A DNA stretch of 64,000 bases, taken from Lycocorax pyrrhopterus obiensis. Its lineage: Eukaryota > Chordata > Aves > Passeriformes > Paradisaeidae. The stretch is taken from the NCBI GenBank assembly GCA_014706295.1, contig JACSVZ010000001.1, forward strand, positions 39,356,318 to 39,420,317, given 5' to 3'. Position 1 is the first letter of the stretch. Each line of letters begins with the position of its first letter. Positions 23,591 through 36,938 of this stretch are shown here, in pieces. The notes beneath the pieces are model-generated. The model made no database searches. It saw only the letters and a list, made by a program, of their open reading frames with translations, and was not told the DNA's origin. The position numbers and the translations under genes are program-made.

Positions 23591-26151
23591 AAATGACTGC
23601 CGTTACAGGATGCATGCAGGGAAAGGTGAGGGGCAGAGCCAGTGGTAGCAGGCAAGACTAAGTGTGCTGATACTCTGAACCTCCATGTAACTATAATATT
23701 TGCTTGTCATGAGATTTCAGTTGTACCACAAGCAACATGGCTAGGAAGGCTCAGTATTCTGAAAATAAAAATATGCTGCCTCATAAGTAGCCACTTGCCC
23801 TGCTCCTGTTCTTACTCTTTGAAAGTAGCTGTAGAGGTAGTGGTAGTATCATCACCTATGATTACATCTTTAAATCTTTCAGAGAGAAGTGTGGTTCAGC
23901 TGTCCCAGAGTTCACTGGGTGAGGAGTTACACAGGTGTCCCCAACTAATAAAGGCTGCCACAAGCTGCACTGGCCACAGGTGACTACGAACTCGGCTGTA
24001 TGTCTTGACACAGTAACTTGTTAGAGTAAGGGATTCTCACAACAATAAAAAGCAAGTCCATTGATAATAAATGGCACAAGGCTCACAAAAGCAACCTGTA
24101 GAGTCTGGTTTGACTAGAGACCAAGGTAGTTACTTGTAAAAAGAGAAAAGCCAAGGACGTGTAAAACTAAAGTACCAATTACACAGCAACCTGAAACCTG
24201 TAGGATACTTAGTTCTTTTCACCCTGCTTCCTTTTGCTTAACTACAAATTTGTAAGCTACTAAGTAAGTTTAGTATGGCAGTACTTTTTGAAAAGTACTA
24301 TCTGATTTGCAGCAAAACATATCCTCACTAGGAAAAAAACCAACCTATTGAGTAGCATTCATTTACAGAAAGGTCAGTAAATGCTGCTTCATTTGTAGAC
24401 ACCAATGTTTTTCCCCTCTGGGTGGCCAGGATATAATAAGTGTTTGACTCCTCTTCCCTTCAAGCTCAGCACTACTTTTGGCACTCACTTAAATGGAGGA
24501 AAAAGCAGAGCAGAGAGAGGTCTTTCACTCACTGTGAGGATACCTACAACCACAGAGAACATTTAGATAGACCTTAATTTCCACTGACTGCAAAAATGGT
24601 TTTAGTCTGTACATTTCATAGGGAGAAAACTGCAGAGCAAACTGCATTCTTTCACAGCTTACTAAGTTTTCTAATGGTTGGGCAAGCACTGGTTAGAGCT
24701 TGGTCTGTTAATTTGCCTTGGAACACTTCCAAATACTACTTGGTAAGCCACAGCATCTTTCTGTTTGTTTTGTACAGCAGGTAGCACAACGACATCTACA
24801 ACTGGAGAAAAATGTGTGTAGGAGGCCAAGGCCTTTTTACAGACATTTGACTCAGTTTATTTTAATCCTCTCTGGATTGAAATACAGATTTAGGAAAGTT
24901 TAAATACAAAGCCCCTTGAACCTGGGCAAGTCCAGATACATTTGTAAGGCTGTTGCAAACTCAAAATTCCAAGCAGGAGTCTCGATGGTCATGAGGGGAA
25001 GCTGTGAAAAAGGAGTACATGTGTGAGAACTCAAGTCATCCAAGATGGTGCAATTGTACATAAATGGTGTGGTAATCTCTTCCATATGTCTTCCTGACAG
25101 ACACTCTGTTCTCACACCACGGCAATTACACAGACTGACTAGTGATTTAGGGGGTTTAGTAGCATTACTGACCAGGTTAGAGATAGAGAGGCTTTAAATC
25201 CTGGACGTGATCTTGTTCTGGATTTTTTCTGTCACTGGTCCCACTGATTTCACTCAGTTCATGGTATCACCCAAGATACTTCAGTTAGAACTTTCAATTC
25301 AGTAAGAACTAAGTGAATTACTACACTGCACATAAATAAGGACATATCTGCCTTGAAAAAAATAGTTTGAAAAATAAATCCCTCATTCTTACTGTCTTCT
25401 TCTGGAGGGAGCTGGTGAAAAATCATTAAATTGTGCTCTACTTTTTCATTCCACAGTTTAAAGAACTTTAGTTTTTACTTCAGATGCAATAAAATAAGAC
25501 TTACAGTAAGACTATGAAAATCCACACAAAATCTATAAATTTTATTATATATAACAAAACAGGTTTAGTTATGGTTTTTAAATTATTCTGGATACTAAAT
25601 CATCATGAAAGTCTCAGCCATAGCACAGCACTGGTGTGATACCTGTTTCCTACCATTAATTTTCCAGTAATTGTTTCGTGGCATTAGGAAGGATATTTAC
25701 ATTAGCAATAGATGCACATTCTCTAACCTTTGTAATTTAGAAATACATGCTATTGCATCCATGATTACTAGCAGAACTATTCATGTAGGACTTAAAATTC
25801 TCTTTTATGTTACAGACTAGTGCTTTTGTAATTCAAACCTTTCATGATGACCTTTGCTACTGTCTAAGGGCTAGATTCAAAAAGACTTACATACCTAAAG
25901 TAGGACACTTAAGCAAAATTGAAGCACCTAAATCCAAACTGGCAATACAAATCCCCAATCATCTGTCACTTAGCACTGAAGGTACTTGTACCCTATCTTC
26001 CCTCCTGGTTCAAAATACCCATTTGGAGTTCTGCTGCTGTACCTCCTCAGTACCATGTAATACAGATACTTCCTTCTTCAAGTCCAAATGTGACACAAAA
26101 GTCAGGAGAACAGGGTCCAGTTCTGCTCTAGGAGCCATTTCTACCTTCTAA

Positions 26152-26491
26152 GCAGCCTTCCACTACATAAAGGGGTCTACAAGAGAGTTGGAGAGGGACT
26201 TTTTATAAGAGCCTCTAGTGACAAGAGGAAGGGTGATGGTTTTAAACTGAAAGAGGTTAAATTTAAATATGATACTAGGAAGAAATTCTTAACTGTGAGG
26301 TTGTTGAGACACTGGAACAGGCTGCCCAGAGAGGCTGCAGATGCCCCATCCCTGGCAGTATTCAAGGCCAGGTTAGACAGGGCATTGAGCAACCTGGTCT
26401 AGTGGAAAGTGTACCTGCCCATGGCAGAAGGGTTGGAATGAGATGATGTTTAAGGTTCCTTCCAACCCAAACCATTACATGACTCTACGAT
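26152..26491 (+). mobile_element. CR1 LINE 3' fragment
   Basis: The sequence follows the avian CR1 3' region closely. It contains GAGAGGGACTTTTTATAAG, ACTGGAACAGGCTGCCCAGA, CAAGGCCAGGTTAGACAGGG, CAACCTGGTCTAGTGGAA and CCTTCCAACCCAAACCATTA, then the degenerate ATTCTATG-type terminus ending near 26491. It is 5'-truncated, as most CR1 copies are, and lacks any intact reverse transcriptase frame. CR1 does not make obvious target-site duplications, so the left edge is approximate. Orientation is opposite to PCCA. Confidence 0.95.
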
Positions 26492-26639
26492 TAGATAACT
26501 TATGACTGAGCTGTCTTAGCCCAAAGCCCTAACACTCCTGTAAGAAGTGAGTCCTGGGACTCATTTTTCAGCGAGCAGCAACATTATTCAGTGGATTTGG
26601 GACGGGAGATCAAGTGATGAACATTACTGTATCCAATAC

Positions 26640-26850
26640 CTCAATAAGAAGAAGAACTTTCCCCTGAGGGTGGCAGAGCACTGGAACAGGCTGCCCAGGG
26701 AGGCTGTGGAGTTTCCCTCTCTGGATACCTTCAAAACCCACCTGGACACATTCCTGTGTCACCTGCTCCAGGTGACCTTGCCTTGGCGGGGGGTTGGACC
26801 AAATGATCTCCAGAGGTCCTTTCCAATCCTAAGAATTCTGTGATCCTGTG
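26640..26850 (+). mobile_element. CR1 LINE 3' fragment, different subfamily
   Basis: The fragment contains AGCACTGGAACAGGCTGCCC, CAAAACCCACCTGGACACAT, TTGGACCAAATGATCTCCAG and AGGTCCTTTCCAATCC, and ends with TTCTGTGATCCTGTGA at 26850. The wording differs from the neighbouring copy (GATCTCCAGAGGTCC rather than GTTTAAGGTTCC), so it belongs to another CR1 subfamily. The left edge is uncertain and could extend to about 26547. It lies about 150 bp from, and in the same orientation as, the previous CR1. Confidence 0.93.
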
Positions 26851-27349
26851 AAATACACTTGATCAGGCAGTAAAAGGCAATCACCCAAACTACCATCAGA
26901 CTAGAGCACCTCAATTAACAACTCATAGCCACCCCCACCAAAATTATTAGTGCATGAGCTTCTGCCATTACTTCATAATTGATTTAACCCCTGTCCTCAC
27001 AGCAATATTTTGAAGTTCGTGGTTAAAGAGATTTAGTGTTTAATTTTTTAATTGAACTGAGTCTTTGTGAAGCATTCACAGAATGTACTGATCTCCGTAT
27101 TTCATCTCTGTTACTGACTCAGTTTTTGACATGATTAAAGGATCATGTGAAACTCTCCGACTATCCTAACGAAAACAGTGCAGAAAGAAAGCTAGGAATA
27201 TTTCTTTAAATGCAAAACAAATTCAAAGAAAACGGACTTTGAATAAATATTTTATCAGTTCTCCACTTCACTGAACAATCATTTTTTTTAATGCCATGGG
27301 AAAGATATTTGCAATTGCCATTATAGGATTTCTTTTAGAGATGCATTTT

Positions 27350-27456
27350 CATAGAATCACAGAATGGTTTGGTTTAAAAGGGACCTTAAAGGTCTTCTAG
27401 TTCTGGCCCCCCTACCATGAGCAGACATTCCTCCCACCAGACCAGGTTCCTCAGAT
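27350..27456 (-). mobile_element. CR1 LINE 3' fragment
   Basis: Reading on the minus strand gives the terminal CR1 block. On the plus strand it begins ATAGAATCACAGAATGGTTT and runs through GGGACCTTAAAGGTC to CCACCAGACCAGGTTCCTCAG. It is heavily 5'-truncated at about 107 bp. Same orientation as PCCA. Confidence 0.9.
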
Positions 27457-28719
27457 TTTACACATTCTGTTCTATCTTACTATGTATCTAAACTACGTTT
27501 ATTCCTGTTTATTCCTCATACCAGCATTTTTTTGAGTGTAATCCAACAGAATGATTGCTCAGACAACCTAAAATAGATCTGGAGTATTACACTTGGAGCT
27601 ACCACTGGTTTAGATCCAAAAGCTATTTTTCCAGGGTCACCAGGCTAATATCTCTGCTGGTTTAAAAGGTGAAATGCAACTTGTACTGCACTTATTTCAA
27701 TCACTAGAAAACTTTGTTGGGTTTTTTTAACTGTGGTTCTTTGCTTCAAAAACACAAAAGCACTATTCAGAAGACATTTGAACTCATTCTTAAGTCTGTT
27801 GTTAATCAGTGAATTTCTCTACTCTGGGAGAAGACTGGGAATTATTCACTGGCCACAAAGTAAAAACCAGTCAACTGGAAAGAATTCTAGCGGCAATAAT
27901 ATGGTAGGGTAACATATCCATAGTTGGATATCTATTTTCAACATACCAGTTCATCACACTTGGCATAAATAGCAACTGGAGTGAGTATGCGTATCAATAA
28001 CTATATAAACCTGGCCCGGGAACAGGAAAAGGAACTCAGAACAAGAAAGAATGCTGCTGAGAAAGGCAAATTCCTGAGTATTGCTGTGTAGAGTAACATG
28101 AGGATGAAGAGAAGGAAAGGGTTTTAAGACTAGAAATAATTAGCACTGATTTTATCCATCACAGTACTCTCACTACTCAGTACAATGTTAGGAAGCAACA
28201 TGAAGGTTATCTGGATGTTTTAAAGCTTCTCAGTTTGTCTGTCAAATCTGCAAAGAAATAGAACTGAGAACATTTCACAGAGGGATAAGATCAAAGTTTA
28301 ACAGATCACTCTTCTAACATTATTCGCTAATAAAATTTTAAAGTGAGACACATTGCAAAAAATTTTCTTTTCTTTAAATTTTAACTATATACAACATGGC
28401 TGAAATTTGGCTGACAATGCAATACTGGTCTGGCTAATAAAGGTGTGCTTTCATCAGTAGGTAACTAAAACTGCAACACACCAAGCAGAATAGATATATT
28501 GAAAGGGCAGTCAAGATGCAGCTCAGCACTCCATACTTCAAAATGGACTCAGTAATTGAAATATTTACAAATTTGACTACAAGGTGCTCAAAGAAGATCA
28601 CTGCTGCTGGGTAAGGCAGGCAGTTATGTATTCATGAGTGAAGAAACAGGACAAGGGAAGAACAAAACTAGTTATGTGACTTAAAGGCTATGGAACTCAG
28701 CTAGGGACAGGAGAAAACT

Positions 28720-28800
28720 GCATTCTGGGCTCTGCTCCAGTTCCCAACTACCTGGTCTGACATGGGGAAGTGGTTCTGAAAATGGGGATCAAAATTTGCT
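28720..28800 (+). mobile_element. MIR/CORE-SINE-like relic
   Basis: The order of words resembles an old MIR with an internal gap: GGGCTCTGCTCCAG, ACTACCTGGTCTGACATGGG, then GAAAATGGGGATCAAAA. It is too decayed for a firm assignment. Confidence 0.4.
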
Positions 28801-31768
28801 TTCCCTGTAGAATGTCTCAGGCACAGGGTTTCCCCCTGTACCTCTCTGAGACTTGGAAATTACAACATACTGCAGGGACAGAGCAAATTTTAATTCTGTC
28901 ATGTGGAAGTCAGCACAGAACTCCCACCCCCAGTCTTTTAGGCAAGCGCTCTCAGCAGCAAGGGGAGCTGCAGGAAAGTGACCACCTCTACCTTTTACTG
29001 CTATGAATTTTCATCAGTGTGGTTGCAGCTGCTAGGCTTCGGGTTGAACTCAATTCTGCCAATCCATGCTAGATGCTTTCCAAAGACTATTCTCTCAGGA
29101 GACTTGAGTTGTACTCAAGTACTTCGTTTCAGCAGCACAGGGAGGATAAGTCATTTGATACCCAGTTCTCCAGAGCAGGGCTGCTGAGAAGACACAGGTA
29201 CCTTTTAGTTACACAGCTGTGAAACCTATCTTAGTTGTCCTGAGGACACTCAGAAGGTTACTGGATCCTAAGCTTCCTGGATCACTTTCTTGCACTCAGA
29301 CACATAAATTGTACTTGAATATTGCTGTAGATGCCAAAATATGCATTTGAGCCACTCTGGACTTCTAAGCCTGATGCTTAAAGATATCTGTATACATGAT
29401 ACCGAGATACTGTTGTCAAAGAAGTGTATCACACAGATGTTTTTGTTGATTTCTATAACACTGATTAGTGACAATTAGACAACAATTAGTGACAATCATC
29501 TACCTTCCTTTCTCTATGGATTACTTTCTACAGACAAATTTCATTCATGATGAAGTGGTATCCACCAATTATAGTCACATGGCTCACATCCTCTGCCTCT
29601 TTTTCATACACAGACAACTCTTTTTATTCCTCCAGCTCTTTGGATGTTACTACTGTTTCCAAACATGGAATTCTAGATACCTGTTCAACCAGCTACAGCT
29701 TGGTTACAAGTTATTTGTTACTAAATATCTGAAATGAGACATGGGTCACAGGGTGCCAGCAGAATTCTGTGTCTCCTGCTCTCTTCATATGGTATGTGAT
29801 AATCAGTAACTTACTTTCTCACATACAAAGACTTCAAGATCAACTGTGCAGATTACGAAGACAATGTGTGAGGTACATGATCAATGACTAAATCTCAGTT
29901 GTATGGTCACCGGTAATCCAAAAAGGGTTCTATGTTTCATAGTTTCAGTGCTTTGGCTGCTGCTGCTTAACACATTTTCTGTAAGACAGTTCATTGTCAT
30001 TATAACGGAATAGATGCAAGAGCAATCCAAACCCATCTTCATGGTTTACTCATGTTTGTGGCAGCTGTGCTTATTGCACTTGTCCTTCCTTGCTACTCTT
30101 TCATGGAGCCAATGGCTTCAAAGATGATTAATCAACACAACTCCCTTCTCCCATTTCTGATTACTTGCTCATTTTGGAAGATAAGGACTTTTGACTGACA
30201 AGTCCATAGTCACAATAATGTTTGAAGCTTCAAAGTCTGCTGACCTACAACGTGACCAAGGGCCTGGTTTGCTGCAGTCAGTTAGGACTGCAGTTCCACT
30301 TAAGGAGTGTCAGAGGACTTGGTACCAGTTGGGATCCTACCTTAAGATCGATTACAGGCATTGGACTTCTCTTCCTCCTTTAATACAAAACAAAACCAAA
30401 ATGCCTCTGCTGCAATCATAGAAGGGAAACCTTGCTAAAACTTGCAGCTGTAACTTGCCTCATGATATCATAATACTACACGACCTTCACTGTTTATATA
30501 GTTGACAGAACATAATTTAATGACTTCAGAGAATCAAATTAATTTCTCCTATGCTGCATTCATTTTAAAATAGAATCAATATTATTTACCTTACCTGACA
30601 ATAATGCCCCCTGTTTCACATACAATTGATTCAATACCAGCAGGCAGTTATCAATGAATGCACTTTGCTGTGGTAAATGAACACAATGAATACCCAGAAA
30701 TGTGAGTTTTCTGGTGTATGACTGAATTGTAACTGAAGTGAAAGCTGAGTTTTGTCTTTTCATTTCTTCTTTTAGGTTTCATATAAGAAGAATCTGAATT
30801 TCATAGTCAGCACCAGTACAGTAACAATCTGAAAAACTACCAGGCAACACCACTGCACACTGAACATCACTGAACCTCTCACAAGGTTATGTCACATGAG
30901 GTAGCAGACAGAAAAAAAGGAAACCTCAAGAAAGAAACGTTCAAAATTCTCAGCATTTCTTGAAAGATATGACTGTTTGAACTCTTAAGCATCATATGAG
31001 TATCATGTGAAAGACAACTCTATTTTCAAGGGCGCATTGCGTAAATTTTGTTTTGCTCAAAACAGAGTAAGAAAGAAATGTTTAGTTCTTGGGACAACAT
31101 CCAAAGACAGCATTTTTTATTTAGAAAAGAAGGTAGGAATGTAATATCAGTTAATATAAGCTAAGATTAATTTTAAGTTATATTACATACATTGAAAACA
31201 AAGCTAATGTCAATGAGATTGACAAAACTTCTCTGTTAACTTCAAAATGAACTAAAAATAGAGACTGGCAAAGTCATTTCTTTTACAGCTACTTTAAAGT
31301 AAAATGTGAGAAAAGATTTTAGAAGACATCAGAGATAAGGGTGTCCATGACCATGAAAGGGTGTCCCCTTTCAGTGGGAGCTGGTCTTCTGGTTGCTCTT
31401 TCTCCCTTACAGACCATGTCTTTGAATCCTCACAATCCTTCAGCTTTTAATCTTTTTGGCAGCCCCCATTTTTCCTAGGGTAGCTCAGCCTAGCTTGCAC
31501 CATTCTGAAGTCATGATGCACCAGTCATTTTCCCAGCTATCAAGGTATCACTTCTTTCTAGCCAGTTCCTCAGCTTTTATACATATTGAGCAATCCTGCT
31601 TTTACTTTATAGAAAATTCTAGGAAGTACACTAAAGAAAAGCACTTCCATAGCACACCTGAGCACATGCTTTACTACTGATTTAACATTCAGATATTCTT
31701 TGCATAAGAGCCAGGAAAACAAAAGCAGAATGCTTTAGAATAACACTGGAACATTTATATATATTTAT

Positions 31769-31769
31769 G

Positions 31770-31811
<42 letters not shown>
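31769..31811 (+). repeat. (GA)n microsatellite
   Basis: GA/AG dinucleotide array of about 43 bp with a single C interruption. The PCCA transcript carries (TC)n here. Confidence 0.95.
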
Positions 31812-31814
<3 letters not shown>

Positions 31815-34029
31815 GAGATTTTAAATATAAACAACCTTTATAGCTCACATCCTTCAGAAATCAACTACAACTTCACAGCTTTTTTTATACATATGTTCTA
31901 AGATTTAAGTCGGCTTTCTTGAAAAAAACTGTGAGTTCCTGAAAATCTAGAGTAGCTCTTTTCCTTAAAAAAAAATCTGCTCATATATTACATGTATCAT
32001 TGTTTAGCTATTTGCTTGCAAAAAATATAGCAAGCCAGTATGTGTCATCCATATTTCCTCCTTTTTACCTGTGTTTCATAAAAACATCCCTGCGACAAGC
32101 ATAATCTCCCATAACTCCCAGAAAAACAGAATAAATGCTATATCTAGCTTCACAGGATAAATATAAAACTGAACTGCAATTAACAATCTATGCTTTATAT
32201 TATTTCCCATATAAGATTAAACCACCAGCAGAGGAGAAGTTTCCATAATTTACCTTCAAGTGCCCCTGATGATGAACAATACTCAATACAGCATATGTAA
32301 AATGCAGAGAGCTACTGCTGCAGTCCACAACACTGAAGGTTTGCCAGCAGGACAGTAAGTAATTTAGTGTAGGAGTCAACAACCACCATCAAAGAATACT
32401 TTATCTTTGCTGGTTTTTCTTTTTGTTCCTATTCCTCCCAGACTCATCTTCCCAATGTTTTTATTTGAAATACCAGTTATTAACTGGCTTCATAATTTCA
32501 CTAATTAATTTAACATACACTTCAACAAAGTTACAGATGGGAGGGCAGGGGCAGCGGCAACTAATTAAGCTCCTTTATCACATGCAGAACCTTACTACCT
32601 GAACACACAAAGTGCAAACATCATCTGCTTCATTCATATCTACATTAAACTGTTTCCTTTTTACTTAAGTTCAATCTGTATAAACAACATCATATATAAC
32701 ATAAGCATAGAAATCCGCAGTGTGTATGAACAAATTATATATAGACATTTAGATAAGTAGATATACATGCAAGAATTTATTTCTGGTTTGAGGTTTATAA
32801 AACTTTTTATCTTACAGCTGTAAGTCTTCCTCTTGCACAGGAAAGAATGTATTGAGGGGGAGGGGTTAAGTGGAAGGGAGTTTATTATGATCAGCAACAT
32901 GAAACATGGAACAAAACAAGGCTTTCTCTTGTTCTCATACATTTGAAAGGCATTCTAAAGGAAGTTTTGTTATTCAGTTAAGGTAGTAGATAGTACATCA
33001 CACAGTAAAAAGAAATTCTGCTGGTAATTCTCCCAGAAAATTCCAGACTTGAAGAGAAACTTTCTGTAACAGCTCAGCTTTAGGGGTGCAGTTCAAGTGC
33101 CATTGCCATTTGGGATGCGTTAAGGTGTCCCGTCTGGCTTCTGCACGTTGCTCTAGAAAACCACAGGGCACCTGTAGGTCCTGCGTTAGGGCTGCTGGAT
33201 TCCTACAGGTGTCTTGAGTAGGTTTCAGGGATACACAAAAGTTAGATATCAAAGTTTGAACAAGGGAACTTCCACCCCTTTACAGACCAAACAGAGAAGC
33301 ACATGGAAGAGAATCATTCCTGCAAGTACCTGATTCTCTCTATTGACAAGTAATCTCCAATTGCAATGTCTAATATTTGGTCATTTCCATTAGGACAGGT
33401 CAAAATCAGACTTATTTTTTTCAGTTCTGAAAAATGCTGTTCCTTAGTCAGGAAACAGTAGCAAAAGATCACAGGATAGAAAAACACAACTGCACTCTAA
33501 TTGAAAAGAAAGCACAAGTATTTAGGTTTTTTCATAGTGGGATAATGGGAACAACCTCTTCACAAAAGGCCCTTCTGTACAAAAAAATAAAATTGAGACA
33601 AGTCACTGTGTCATAAATTTGCTGGTGGATGGTTGGGAAGGAGTTTCATGTCTTCTCTCCATGGCAGTTGAGTTTGCTTAAGACAAAAGACAAATATTGC
33701 TTCTGAATTTTCTACAGGCAGTTTATTTAGATGAAGACATTACTGGACCTGGAGATGTGGAAAGGACCCAGGACTGTGGAGGCAGCGGATAAGGGTTCAT
33801 TCACAAGGCATACACCAAAAACTTCAACACAGCCTTTGAGTAAGGAAGAGCCTGTAAGAGTGGGACATGAACTCGGCAGAATGTGAGCATGTGCACAGGT
33901 GGTGAAGAAGAGCAGGGCTGAAAGGGCTGAAAGGTCATAAAAGGCACAATCCTTGAACTTTTTTGGCAGCTCTGGTCACCACCACAGTGCTTCAAACTAC
34001 TGTTTGAAGTGCAAAGGATTTGTCCAAGT

Positions 34030-34330
34030 GGCATAAATACACAAGTGAACCCTATATGATTCCTGATTAATCATTTACTCACTCCTCAACATGGAATACC
34101 AAACAGGCAAGTTTAATCATTTTAATTTCCAGTTATTTTACCCACTTTACTAATTACCATTATAGCACTGATTAGTCTGTAATAGTTATTCATTAGCTGT
34201 AAGTTCAACAAGGGATGATTTGAAGCAATTACACTTACTCGACATGTTCTGAGGACTAATTATTTCACAGTCATCAGATGACGACTGACAAAATACATGA
34301 TCAATAGTAAAGACCCAAAAGAATTAGGAG
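34030..34330. promoter_or_regulatory. candidate AT-rich conserved non-coding block
   Basis: Unique sequence dense in homeodomain cores, including the perfect palindrome TGATTAATCA (34064-34073), TTTAATCATTTTAATTTCC and ACTAATTACC. No repeat family is recognised. Conservation is unproven. Confidence 0.3.
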
Positions 34331-36820
34331 TGAAATTCTAAAATATCCTCAGAATCACTTCTATTTCCTGTGTGTGGATTATTTGGTAAAACCAACTTTC
34401 CTCCAGCCAGAGTAACCAAGCATGTTACTGTAGATCACACATTATTGAATAGAAAAACAGACTTTGAGACAGCTCAGTGTTACACCTTACGTACTTGGTC
34501 TTGGAGAAAGACTGTGTTTTGCCTATCTGAAGCTCTCCTTACAGGTGATTATGGTATCTTGTTTCTGGAATACCCGTTTGTCCTTGCACTCAGACTTCTC
34601 CTCCTTACTCCATCAATCCTTAGTGACAAAAACTTCTTCCTCACAAAAATCACATGAGGAGAGTATTTCTTGTTTCATTGGCTTGGAGTTGTCATGGCTG
34701 GAAATACAGGATATTCCATAGGGACGACACTGAAATCTGGGCCAGAGAATGTGTCTCTGAAACATCCCCAGGCAAGTGCCTCATCTCCATGAGGCTTTAG
34801 AAGGATGATAGCAACATACTACTACTCCCTCAAATGATTTAAAACAACTCAGAATTAAAAACAATGGAAGAAAACAGCAGCTTAGTTCATATGCCCAGAA
34901 CTAGAAAGCCTAAGCTGTTTTTATTTGGGAAACACCCAAGCCTTTTCCTTTAAACCCTGAGTCATTTCTTTACTTGATGGAACAAAAAACACAAAGTACA
35001 ACATTTAGCAGAAATAAAACAATACTGAAATACCAAAAGGGATACAAAACATGTCAAAAAAACTTCAAATGAGAATGGGTTTTGTTACAGCTAATCATGA
35101 CACTGAGAACAGATCAAATGACCTCCCAATATATCTTGTACTCTACGAAAGTTTAACAATGCTTGAAAAAAAAGTATGTGGTGGGGGCAGATGAAAGTGA
35201 AGAACCTACTTTGGATGCCTTTCTTAGCAACTTCTATTTTTACATTATCTGATCCGTTGCCTTTGCTCATCACCCAAAATAATACCAAGACCCCTCCTCC
35301 CCTGCCAAAGTCACCCCGCCAAGTTCCACAATGAGTTCCATTGATTTTCAAGACATATTGTCAACTACCTAGTAATTTAACTGGTAGGCACAGCTCTTTC
35401 GGTTGAAGCTTCAGTTTCCCAAACAAAAGCTAACCACCTGAGACCACAGAGGACAGGATATGAGCTACTTATAGCAACACTGGACCAGTGAACAAGAATA
35501 GCAGGAAAGCTGCTTATTTTATTTTTTTTTCTCCAGCAAAGGCCTTTGAAGTAAACTATTTATTAAACATTATAATACTCGAAACAAAAATCTTTGAAGG
35601 CAGGTTATCCTCCTCTGCACCATGTCCCGTTGTGAATGAATTGCTTCCTTTTCCTTTTTGGATTTTTTTTCACTTGTGAAACTGACACTCAAATTGTTCT
35701 CTTAAGATACTTGGGTAAGCCTTCGCCTTTGCTGAGAGGAATAATATATCCATCAACAACAGGATCATTAAAAATATTTATAACTCAAACTACTTCAATA
35801 TCACTGCACTGTAAGCAGCCACCCTGTTCATCAGGCAATGTTATATAAATACAATAAATAAGTTCCTTGTGCACAGAAAAATAGTATCGATTAATAAGTA
35901 ATGATGCAAACAGATCATTTGAAACAGAAACAAGCTAACAGTAAGACTTAATTTTTCACTTTTTTAATTAAAAAAAAGTAAATTCTCCCCATTAACCCTG
36001 TTACTGATGAATACATGTGGTTTTTCTTTGTTCTTCTGATTAAAACATTCATCTCTCTCCCTCTCTGTTGTTGAAAGAACTAATTTTTCTCTATAGCATC
36101 ACTGTAGTATCATTGGAAGTTTCAAAACCAGACATAGAGAATTGCCTTTTCAAATACATGTATTTGGGCTGCAGAGACAGAACTGTCACACACTCTGCTG
36201 TATTTGCATCTTTGAAAATCTGGCACTGATGTGCAGTGAAGAAGAGGAGTGCTCTGAAACGACTGCTCAGAACTGTCTGAGCCTGAGAAATTCCCTGGCC
36301 AAAGCCTGGGAAATAATCGGAAGTGAAGTGAAACTCCCACTGGGCCACCATGCATGCCTGCATAGTAAAGATGTCACTGGCAAGCTGCAGGCAAAATCAT
36401 ATTAGAAAAGGTTTTAACAGTCCTCTATTGAGAGGAATAACTTACTCCAACTAAGAGTCAGTAGAGAACTACAAATACCCTGATTCCTGAAAGATGGAAG
36501 AATTTGCCATTTTCACTGATTTGCATGCATGCAAGAGTGATCTATCACATCTGAAAATCTAATCACAAAAATACAACACACGATTCCTGACTAATTTCTT
36601 ACCTAAGGAGCAGACCCAGCCTTTTTTCATGCAAAACAAACTACTTTTCTTTGAGTACGCACATTTTCTCAATTTGTTCTGCCTTGTGATTTCAGGTACA
36701 ACCTGGCACACGTACAAGTGATGACCAAGCACTAAGAATTTTGAATAATCTTCTTCTCCATCTCTTAGACATTTGTCCATCTGACAATATATTTCTATTA
36801 CATATCATATTTTTGCATTT

Positions 36821-36938
36821 CACAGAATCACAGAATACTCTGAGTTGGAAGGAGCCCACAAGGATCATTAAGTCCAACCCTTACACGGTGATTGAACTCA
36901 CAACCTTGGGGTTATTAGCACCATGCTTTAACCAACTT
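36821..36938 (-). mobile_element. tRNA-Ile-derived SINE with CR1-like tail (passerine TguSINE type), 5'-truncated
   Basis: On the minus strand the first 55 bases read like the anticodon and T arms of tRNA-Ile: AGTTGGTTAAAGCATGGTGC, then TAATAACCCCAAGGTTGTG, then a decayed box B, AGTTCAATCAC. This passes into a CR1-like body (GGTTGGACTTAATGATCC, CTCCTTCCAACTC) and ends ATTCTGTGATTCTGTG. The first part of the tRNA head, including most of box A, is missing. CR1-mobilised tRNA-Ile SINEs are known from passerine birds. Orientation is the same as PCCA. Confidence 0.85.
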
